DNA of 64,000 nt from Owenia fusiformis (Eukaryota; Annelida; Polychaeta; Sabellida; Oweniidae), in assembly GCA_903813345.2 (NCBI GenBank), contig CAIIXF020000001.1:5893098-5957097 (forward strand). Reading direction: 5' to 3'. Positions within the stretch are counted from its first letter, which is position 1. Each line of letters opens with the position of its first letter. The translations under genes were made by a program, and so were the position numbers. Positions 57,107 through 64,000 of this stretch are shown piece by piece. The notes below the pieces were generated by a model. The model searched no databases and was not told the DNA's origin. It worked only from the letters and a program-made list of their open reading frames with translations.

Positions 57107-57193
57107 ATGATGGCACTGTGACATGTGGCATTCGTGGATGTGAGGAGGAGGTGCCCAAAGATGGCCTAAAAGCACATGTGTGTGTCCATAAAG
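57107..57193 (+). CDS. Zinc-finger/Tudor-like gene, exon B: second C2H2-like finger
   Basis: An 87-base exon with acceptor GTCTTCAAG and donor AAAG|GTGAGG, phase 1 at both ends, so it joins exon A in frame. It encodes a Cys-x4-Cys-x11-His-x3-His finger (CGIRGCEEEVPKDGLKAHVCVH). The spacing is unusual but still matches a C2H2-type zinc site. Exons A and B are symmetrical, phase-1, one-finger exons. Confidence 0.75.
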
Positions 57194-57334
57194 GTGAGGT
57201 TTGTTATAGATGGTAACTTGGAGCAATTGTTAATAAACTGTATGTTAAAATATCTTATGTTGAGGGCAAATCAAAAGGCCGTGATAAATGGGTGGAGATA
57301 AATCAAAATGTACAATAAATTAACTCAATTACTC

Positions 57335-57745
57335 AGATGCGAGTAGGTAATTACCAGTTTCGCCACCAAGTAGCTAATTCGGGGGAAATGAATAAAAAAT
57401 CGTAAAATCGTAAACTTGAATATTCATCAGTTTTATTGGTTCATTTTTCATGTTACCCTTATGTATCTTATCGTTTTACAAATTAAAATATGCCCAGTAA
57501 AAGAAAATGTTATCTGCCCAACACAAGAAACACAAGAAAAGATATTTTTATGTGATTTTACAACATGGGGTCTATGGTGAATCTCCTCGACCTAGAAGTA
57601 ATATTTTCAAAGAAAATTAAATTTGCAAAGTTGATCAAGTCTTTTCAAAACCACATTTCTGGATGTGATTTAACATGCAGATTCCAAATCTGACATCAGT
57701 TTGACTATTTAATGAAGTAAATCAAGATTATTTCTACTCGCATCT
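57335..57745. mobile_element. MITE with AGATGCGAGTAG ends, copy 2, intronic
   Basis: The end AGATGCGAGTAG is mirrored as CTACTCGCATCT at 57745. The interior aligns with 29035-29430. It lies in the intron between exons B and C. Target duplication not clear. Confidence 0.7.
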
Positions 57746-57870
57746 AGTCTATTGAATATGGCCCTTTCTTCCTGAATCACAGAAAATCATTGAATCTTAT
57801 ATTGTTTACTGTATTTTTTTTTTTTTTTTAACTTTGACATCACTAATTTGGTATATTTTATCTATTTTAG

Positions 57871-57956
57871 AAGATATCAGTCGGAAAATTGAAGATGATA
57901 TTGAGGCTGCTCCATGTGATATTAAAGAGAAGCTACTTCCAGCATGGAAAAATTGG
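57871..57956 (+). CDS. Zinc-finger/Tudor-like gene, exon C: helical linker
   Basis: Acceptor TCTATTTTAG and donor TTGG|GTATGT. It enters in phase 1, in frame with exon B, and leaves in phase 0. It encodes an acidic helical segment (DISRKIEDDIEAAPCDIKEK followed by LLPAWKNW). No known domain recognised. Confidence 0.7.
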
Positions 57957-58130
57957 GTATGTATGAGGCAATTATTAGTAAAACATTCTTTGAACTGAAC
58001 CAAAAACTTTGTGCCAAAATAAATTGATCTGAGACTTTTCAGGGGGTTTTTCAACTTGAAGTAAGTATTTTCGTAAGGAGCAGTTTCCACTTCCTTCATA
58101 TCCTTCCAACTTGTTATTTTATTTTGGCAG

Positions 58131-58162
58131 GGTGTTTATCTTGATTTGCCAAGTCATTTAAT
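58131..58162 (+). CDS. Zinc-finger/Tudor-like gene, exon D (32-base microexon)
   Basis: A strong acceptor (pyrimidine-rich, TTTTGGCAG) and a perfect donor (AAT|GTAAGT) bound 32 bases that continue exon C in phase 0 as GVYLDLPSHL. It leaves in phase 2. The fit to exon C is good. The fit to the next exon is a problem: from the acceptor at 58204 the phase-2 frame meets a stop within eight codons. Confidence 0.45.
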
Positions 58163-58203
58163 GTAAGTTTAATAGATTGATTTGAGTGTTCAATCATTTT
58201 CAG

Positions 58204-59023
58204 GTTTACTGGTGCCCATAGATGAAGCGAATGACACAAGGACAGATGAACCAAATGAACAAAACAACATGGGGACACAAGGACAGATGGATCGAATGAC
58301 ACAAGGACAGGTGGACCAAATGAACAAAACAACATGGGGACACAAGGACAGATGGATCGAATGACACAAGGACAGGTGGACCAAATGAACAAAACAACAT
58401 GGGGACACAAGGACAGATGGATCGAATGACACAAGGACAGGTGGACCAAATGAACAAAACAACATGGGGACACAAGGACAGATGGATCGAATGACACAAG
58501 GACAGGTGGACCAAATGAACAAAACAACTCGGGGACACAAGGACAGATGGATCGAACGACACAAGGACAGGTGGACCAAATGAACCTAACAGAATGGGGA
58601 CAGACAGACAGATTGACACAAGGACAGATGGACTGAATGATAATGGGACAGATTGAGAGAGTGACACAAATGGACCGAATGAACAAAACAGCATAGGGAC
58701 TAATGGGAAGAATGACATGGGTACAGTTCGAGAGAACAACATAGGGTCAGGCGAAGAGAATGACATTGAGACAGATGCACAAATGAACATTGGAAGGGGA
58801 GGACAGAATGACATGGGAGAAGATGGCCAAAGTTATACTGGGCCAGTAATACAGAACAACAGGGGTACAGCAGAACAGAACAACATGGAGATAGACAAAG
58901 TGAATGAGTTGGAGACAGATGGACAGAACAAAAAGCAGAATGAGATCTCAAATTTGAGAACAAACACACGAATTAAACGGGAATACACCATTTATGGGAG
59001 TTCAGACACACAGTGGTATGAAG
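58204..59023 (+). CDS. Zinc-finger/Tudor-like gene, exon E: Asn/Gln/Gly repeat exon, frame broken by minisatellite
   Basis: Acceptor TTTTCAG at 58203 and donor GAAG|GTAAGT at 59024, phase 1 at the end. At the 5' side the coding-like frame reads LVPIDEANDTRTDEPNEQNN. At the 3' side, in a different frame, it reads NEQNSIGTNGKNDMG and onward (about 58681-59023), ending RIKREYTIYGSSDTQWYEG. Both sides show the same N-E-Q-N-N/S-M/I-G-T pattern, so they once were one frame. Between them lies a 65-base tandem array (58236-58610) that shifts frame with each copy and brings TGA codons into every frame. As given, the exon cannot be read through. Either the allele is a null, the copy number is wrong in the assembly, or a downstream acceptor is used (AG|GACAG occurs repeatedly in the array). 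Confidence 0.55.
58236..58610. repeat. 65-bp coding-exon minisatellite, 5 full units plus a partial
   Basis: Landmark AACATGGGGACAC at 58266, 58331, 58396 and 58461, variant AACTCGGGGACAC at 58526, and a degenerate unit at 58591, all exactly 65 bases apart. Each unit is two 24-base subunits (ACACAAGGACAGATGGATCG... and ACACAAGGACAGGTGGACCA...), which are codon-compatible (eight codons each), plus a 17-base piece that is not. The total of 65 is not a multiple of three. The minus strand lacks stops in all three frames, giving long artefactual ORFs (58114-58814). Confidence 0.95.
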
Positions 59024-59621
59024 GTAAGTGGAAAAGGTTGTCAAGAGACTCAAGATTGATAATATTTCTATCCTTTATATTTCAAAAAGTCTGACAGGAT
59101 ATACAGCATGATTTCATTCTTCCATCGATGTTCGAAATGAGTATTGGCCACAAATTTTATATCACTAGCCTTGTTCTGACTTTATATTTAAGAGATTTGA
59201 GTTTCAACCTTTGGTTGTCCTTCAGTCACAATCAAAATGTCAAAAAAAGTTTTTTCAAATTGATTTTTGGATCCAAATTAAATCTTCCTAAACACAAAGT
59301 ACCTACTGAGGTCTGAAAAAGTAAAATCATCAAGGTCAAAAGTTGAGGTTATCAAACTTGATCACAAACATTGTCAGCAACATATTGGAGGTCAAAAAGG
59401 TATTTTTAACTTGCCCAAATGTTTTTTCAATATCTGTATCACTTTTGAAACCATTCACATGTTAATGCCTTGTTTGCCATTTTCTTGTTAAAACTCTTTA
59501 AATGTCGTAAAGCCGTATTTTGCTTTAAGTAAGCAACACTTGCAACTTGCAAGTAGAAATATGTATGATGAGATATGATATAGTAGCAGTGGCTTTATTC
59601 GTATTATGTTTCTATTTCCAG
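59024..59621 (+). other. Intron of the zinc-finger gene
   Basis: Between donor 59024 and acceptor CTATTTCCAG at 59621. 59320-59480 contains diverged pieces of the tandem-array family (AAGGTCAAAAG, then CATGTTAATGCCTTGTTT). Confidence 0.6.
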
Positions 59622-59746
59622 GCACAATAACCACACGGAAAAAGAAGTGCATAACAGTATCCTTGGATAATGGTGACGAGACATCAATGACCCTCAAACA
59701 CGCAAATTATTGCCTAAAGCAAAATAATTTGGTTATAATAGACTGA
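59622..59746 (+). CDS. Zinc-finger/Tudor-like gene, last exon: Tudor-like C-terminus
   Basis: Acceptor CTATTTCCAG. It enters in phase 1 and joins exon E as WYE-G-TITTRKKK, then ITVSLDNGDETSMTLKHANY and a stop TGA at 59744-59746. The joined pattern, W-Y-x-G followed by a basic loop, ITVSLDNGDE and a final strand, matches the SH3-like barrel of Tudor, PWWP-type and agenet domains, which often read histone marks. Domain assignment is inference from pattern only. Together with the zinc fingers it suggests a nuclear, chromatin-associated protein. Confidence 0.7.
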
Positions 59747-60530
59747 CTACAATAACTGCCAGATTCTAACTTTTTGCATATAAATGCCTTGTATAATATA
59801 AGTTCATTGCAAAATACAATGGTGGTGAAATAAGCATGGAAATACAAGAATAGCATTTGAACAACTTAAGAACTTCAGCCAGTGACTTTTTGCTTGTAAA
59901 TGCCTTGTATATTACTGTAAGTTTATTAGTATTGTAAATATTGTATAATATATTGATGGTGAAATTAGCCTACAAATGTAAGAATAGCATTTTTACAACT
60001 TTCTAACAATTACCAGACTTTTTTCTGAAAATGATTTTTTAAATTGAAACCAGGTACTGACATTTTGTCATGTTAATGCCTTGTTACAACTTCGTAGCAA
60101 TTACCAGATGATGACTTTTTGTATGAAAATGCCTTGTTAATTATTGTTCAAGTTGTATTGTTCTTCAAAATTATTAAGGTGTTCTAAGAAGTTCAGATCT
60201 GACCTTAGATGGGAGATTTGATATTCAATGACCTCAAGCTCAAATAAGTCCTTGATTCAAATTCACCAAATTTTTTCTCAGAAGTTTTTTACTTAGATTA
60301 GATATTTCACCTTGGTTGAAGTTTTTGGATCCATTTTTTTTTAAATTGAAACCAAGTGCTGACATTTTGTCATTTTGACAATTGCCAGATGATGACTTTT
60401 TGTATGTAAATTATAATGATGCATATGTTTATTGTACAATGTATTAGTCTTGAAATAGGCTCTGTATACAAATACAAGTATAGCATTTTGTATTTCCCAT
60501 TTGTTGTAAAACTAAATGTCAAAAATAAAC
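59747..60530 (+). repeat. Degenerate ~120-bp repeats in the presumed 3' UTR
   Basis: Units of the form CCAG..GACTTTTTG(C/T)(A/T)TGTAAATGCCTTGT, then TACAAGAATAGCATTT, begin near 59760, 59881, 60012/60105 and 60385. Units 3 and 4 are separated by pieces of the tandem-array family (CTGACATTTTGTCATGTTAATGCC). The repeats start directly after the stop codon and end at the candidate polyadenylation signal. Confidence 0.6.
60524..60529 (+). promoter_or_regulatory. Candidate polyadenylation signal AATAAA
   Basis: The AATAAA hexamer in TCAAAAATAAACTAG, about 780 bases after the stop codon of the zinc-finger gene, is followed by a T-rich stretch. A candidate only. Confidence 0.35.
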
Positions 60531-61075
60531 TAGATATGAGATATACATATTTGCAATTGGTTCTTTATTATTATTATTAGGAGTTTGATATTCATCATAC
60601 AGATATTTATACTAATATCTCCAAAATGTTGCAATTCATAATTGTGGATCAAAATCGCATATGCCCATCTTTAGGATTGAGGACTATTGTCTAATTGTAG
60701 ACATAAAAACTTACAAACGCTTATATGAAAAACAACTTGCATCAGTATTGCTTTGAAGTTTCATCAACCCCATACATCTTCATTTAACCTTTTTTAAAAC
60801 TTTGACATAAGAAATGAAAAATGGCCGAAATGAATAGCTAGGCCTTTAAAAATTTGACGATTTGCATCATAATTTATGTATTGAATAATCTTACAATATT
60901 TGTGACATGAGTGAAATGTTTCTCATTGAAACCGACCACATGATCTATGGTTATTCCCGGTCATCTGCAATATCCACTTACAGTCTCGTTTTCAACCGAA
61001 TACACCATGAAGTCAAGTATGGTAGGCTATGTACCACGCTAAAAGAAGGTTCTGATGTATAGCGTATTGCAGGTA
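60531..61075. other. Noncoding stretch
   Basis: Nothing recognised between the presumed gene end and the mariner-derived element. Confidence 0.5.
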
Positions 61076-61517
61076 CAGGGTGGTAACAAAATTGGAAGCC
61101 CTGCCACTATTTTCATCATATCTCACCATTGCGCTGTAGGCAAACATGCTCAAGTAATTCAAAATGTCCTTATCTCGGGTTACTTTCCTTTTACCTGTAG
61201 GGATATACCGAAGACAAAGTGTACAAGAATGGCCTCATCGGAACAATTGCAGACCTTAAAAGGGAGATTATCTGTGTCATTCAGGCCATAGGCTCTAAGG
61301 AATAAAGTCGGGTCATTGACCACGTGTGCAGGTTTGCATGCAGCATGCAGCATGTTCAAAGTTCTGTTATATTGTAACTATTAGGCTGATAGTCATGTAA
61401 TATGCTAGGCTAGTTGGAAATGGAATGTTGTACAAAGGTGTAAAATATCAGGTAGTAATTTTCTATAATGACAAAGATATGAGGAAGACGCATGGTTTCC
61501 GTTTTTTGACCACCCTG
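61076..61517 (+). mobile_element. Deleted Tc1/mariner-type element (CAGGGTGGT ends, TA duplication)
   Basis: The left end CAGGGTGGTAACAAAA and the mirrored right end (CAGGGTGGTCAAAAAA when reversed) are flanked by TA at 61074-61075 and 61518-61519. The 442-base element keeps the last part of a transposase gene (61186-61305). It therefore links the CAGGGTG-ended MITEs of this window to the Tc1/mariner superfamily. Confidence 0.8.
61186..61305 (+). pseudogene. Decayed C-terminal fragment of a Tc1/mariner-type transposase
   Basis: Reads FYL-stop-GYTEDKVYKN, then GLIGTIADLKREIICVIQAI, then a stop. This fits the typical end of such transposases (FFLWGYLKDKVY followed by a T-I-x-x-L-K-x-x-I helix). 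The in-frame TAG replaces the expected Trp codon of WGY. The catalytic core is missing, apart from the stretch that normally follows the third acidic residue. Confidence 0.7.
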
Positions 61518-61519
61518 TA

Positions 61520-62594
61520 ACGGTATATTAGATTACGTTTTCTCCTGACTAGCCAAGATACAGCTTTACCCCATGCAAGATATTGCCATTTTTCATCCTA
61601 AGAAGTCACACGTGTAAGATGAAAAAAACTTTCTTGTACTCGTACCTTTGCAAAATCGTCCATTCTTGAGGCGCTTTGATAATGTTTCTTTATCTCGTCT
61701 GCGACTCGATAAAGAAGAATCATCAAAGCTCATCAAGAATGGATGATCTTGCACTGGTACTCATATAAGAACCTTTATATTCCAGTCATAGAAGTGACAA
61801 ACGTTAGTGTTCATTCATGCTGTTGTTGCAGCTCTTTCATGTAACACAACTGTAATACATGTTACCGTTAACTACAATATAAGGCCAAATAACTCTCCGA
61901 CAATGGACAAGAAATCCATTTAAGATATATTTAAAAAGCATCGCCACAATAAATCCATTTTAAATATACAATGCTTGTATCTGGAAAGATATGCAACCGT
62001 TTCGTATATTCCCTGAGTAAAGTGAGAGACAAACCAATGGGCAGGATGAATGGAAAAACACAAAAACGGAAATTATTAGGAAACTTTCAACTGTTGGATT
62101 ACACATTTGTCTTTTGTTCAGCTAAGCATGACGGAATTTATAAAAAAAAACTTCATATTTGCTGATCATGTATACGAAATCATTGAATTTTAGACAGTCT
62201 AAAGGTAAATCGATACTCAGCCCTATGGTGAGAACACACTCTAAAAGTGCTGATCCTAGTTCTTTTATTATATTAATTTCCAGGGAAAATGTATATCATG
62301 CTTTTCTGAGCGTCTCAAATTTCGCGCATTTATTAATCATCTGAAACGCTCATGTAGGTCCTCCAAGACTTTTACCCCATCTGTATTTATCGATAATGTC
62401 CCCAATTTAGGTATGGTGGCGTGCACACCCCTGAAGTATAGAATGTCTGATATGTATATTTATATGGTAGTGTTCATATATGATATGATGCTGTGGTGTT
62501 TGATTCCCAGGAAGCATCTTTTCAAGACCATGGTGATTTGAGACTTCATACTTTCCAATAATGTCGAGATACACATCCCTTAAGTTTTTTTATA
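61520..62594. other. Noncoding stretch
   Basis: Short frames only. A loose inverted pair near 61655-61750 (CATTCTTGAGGCGCTTTGAT and ATCAAAGCTCATCAAGAATG) could be a small hairpin. Otherwise nothing. Confidence 0.45.
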
Positions 62595-63096
62595 CAGTAA
62601 AACCTGTTTAATCCGAACGCCATTGGGACCGGCTAAAAGCGTTCATATTAGGAGGTGTTCACATTTCAAGGTTTTTGCATTCGCAATATTCCGGATTCTG
62701 AGGAAATGTGAACACATTCTCGATATATATTTATAGTTCTTCTGACCACATAGCTTTCAATGGCATTCCTGAAATTTGAAAATTCGATTCAAATGTATCT
62801 AGTCATGCTTGAAAGCCCCATTATAATTGACACCATTCTAGATTTTTTCCAAAGTTTTGATATCATGACAATATTTGAGCAATTTTGTATGAAACATCAG
62901 AAATTTTATGAAAAGTGTTCAGATTAGACAAGTGAATTTTTCAAATATGACTGTTCACTGTTCAAATTGGGAGGTGTTCACATTATAAGTTTTTTTTAAC
63001 ATGGGCGTCAATGGGAGGAAAAAATTGAACCGAAAAAAGTGTTCAGATTGGGAGGTGTTCGGATTAGCCAGGTGTTCAGATATAGAGGTTCTACTG
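62595..63096. mobile_element. pogo/Tigger-like MITE, 502 bp
   Basis: The left end CAGTAAAACCTG and the mirrored right end (CAGTAGAACCTCTATATC when reversed) are flanked by TA (62593-62594 and 63097-63098). CAGT(A/C)GAACCTC-type ends with TA duplications are characteristic of pogo/Tigger elements. AGGTGTTC recurs at 62653, 62972, 63053 and 63070, as a subterminal repeat that may be a transposase-binding site. Confidence 0.8.
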
Positions 63097-63204
63097 TATT
63101 TTACATTTTGTAAACTTTCATCTACTGATGATATAGTCTCTTGAAAATTCTCTTCCTTTTAACATGGGAAATCCTCACTTCAGCAAATCCTGGTGTCATT
63201 TATT

Positions 63205-63365
63205 TATGGTGAGCACTGTACACAATCTTCATCAAGCCTCAACTAGACACAATACTTCTCTCTTTCTCTCCAAGCCATACATGTTCACAATAGTCCTCAC
63301 TGAGCCTCAACTAAACAATACTTCTCTCCAAGCCTTCCCTGTGCACAATACTCCTCAATGAGCCT
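63205..63365. repeat. Imperfect tandem repeat, ~2.5 units
   Basis: ACAATCTTCATCAAGCCTCAACTA, ATAGTCCTCACTGAGCCTCAACTA and ATACTCCTCAATGAGCCTCA mark three units about 60-75 bases apart, with CTTCTCTCCAAGCC between them. Confidence 0.7.
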
Positions 63366-63843
63366 CATAGTAATGCATAGTAATTCATGGGATCTGGTTT
63401 ATTATACTTTCATGGATTTTCCTTCTTTCAAAGTGCATACGCCACATTCAATAAACTAGAAGAATTTCTTGGGTATCCTTATAACATTTTCTTCATTACA
63501 TGCTGATAAATATGAAATAAAGATTAAATTATAGATAAACAGAACTACAAAGTTCAATTAATTCGAAACCATTTATTCCAATAATATACTTGTACATGCA
63601 GAGCCCAAAACCTTTGGAACTTCATCATCATTCATAAGATATAAGATGACCCATCAAGTATATACGAAACATTATTCGGGAAATGCCAGCACATTTTCAA
63701 TTGATTCCCTAAAAGAAATCTGCCAGGCTGGCTACTCAAAGTGGATATTATGAACATAGTTTACCATAATTTAAACAATTATATATTCTCCAAATATATG
63801 AACTCCAAAAAGACAAGTGAAATAATTTGTTGCCTTATAGGTA
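63366..63843. other. Noncoding stretch
   Basis: Nothing recognised. Confidence 0.5.
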
Positions 63844-64000
63844 CAGGGTGAGCCAAAAAAGGTAACCCATCCAAATGTATGTTTATTAACTCAGTCATTC
63901 AGCATGGGTTTAAAATCATATTTGGCACAATTAAACCTTGTTCAATGTACTTTCATTCTACTAAGTGTCATTGATTTATCCCTGATAGCCACAATTTCAT
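63844..64000. mobile_element. Left part of a CAGGGTGAGCCAAAAAAGG element, cut by the window end
   Basis: Starts CAGGGTGAGCCAAAAAAGG directly after a TA (63842-63843) and aligns with the truncated copy at 49479-49605. The end type is that of the Tc1/mariner-like group in this window. The right terminus lies outside. Confidence 0.65.

Noticed and set aside
58114-58814. Three long minus-strand ORFs (190, 129 and 202 codons) with Cys/Ser/Pro/Val-rich repeats
   Set aside because: They are the three frames of the 65-bp minisatellite, whose minus strand lacks stop codons. The plus strand carries the real gene's splice sites and matching flanking coding sequence.
1-64000. Prokaryotic operons, phage or defence islands
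   Set aside because: No gene clusters, ribosome-binding sites or bacterial families; introns, LINE and MITEs show animal nuclear DNA.

Overview
The window is AT-rich animal nuclear DNA, almost certainly from a marine invertebrate. Evidence: exons joined by spliceosomal GT-AG introns, a LINE with an APE-type endonuclease, many small terminal-inverted-repeat (TIR) elements, no prokaryotic gene order, and frequent TACATGTA-type words. That last feature reminds me of mollusc DNA, but the phylum is inference.

Layout. Positions 1-11.5 kb hold no convincing gene but contain two old foldback elements (483-1248, 3365-4455) and a cluster of TTCGGTAAA/TTTACCGAA motifs (4.7-5.6 kb). 11.5-13.5 kb and 31.2-32.0 kb hold three copies of one TIR family with matching 3-bp target duplications; one has a GTT/GTC motif phased at about 10.6 bp. 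15.6-21.7 kb is a minus-strand LINE with two uninterrupted ORFs (662 and about 1201 aa). 22.2-23.1 kb is a palindromic TA-inserting MITE. 24.0-25.4 kb has a recent ~440-bp direct duplication. 29-38.9 kb is noncoding, with more TIR/foldback elements and a ~104-bp minisatellite. 39-46.6 kb is largely featureless. 46.6-48.1 kb is a degenerate tandem array ending in a perfect hairpin. 49.5-53.2 kb is dense in hairpins. 53.9-55.1 kb is a non-autonomous element with a perfect 29-bp TIR beginning CACGGTG and a 5-bp target duplication, the signature of the Transib/RAG-related superfamily.

The one convincing host gene is on the plus strand at about 55.8-60.5 kb. At least six exons encode a C2H2 zinc finger, a second C2H2-like finger, a helical linker, an Asn/Gln/Gly-rich repeat exon and a C-terminal Tudor-like (SH3-like) segment. 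The repeat exon carries a 65-bp minisatellite whose unit is not a multiple of three, so the reading frame breaks as sequenced. Introns of the gene carry MITEs. 61.0-64.0 kb has further TIR elements: a Tc1/mariner derivative keeping a decayed piece of transposase, a pogo/Tigger-like MITE, and an element cut by the window end.

I found no bacterial-type defence, CRISPR, rRNA or tRNA feature. The most notable signals are the Transib-like element, the helically phased motif array in the TIR family, the frame-breaking minisatellite in the zinc-finger gene, and a dispersed repeat carrying promoter-type sites.
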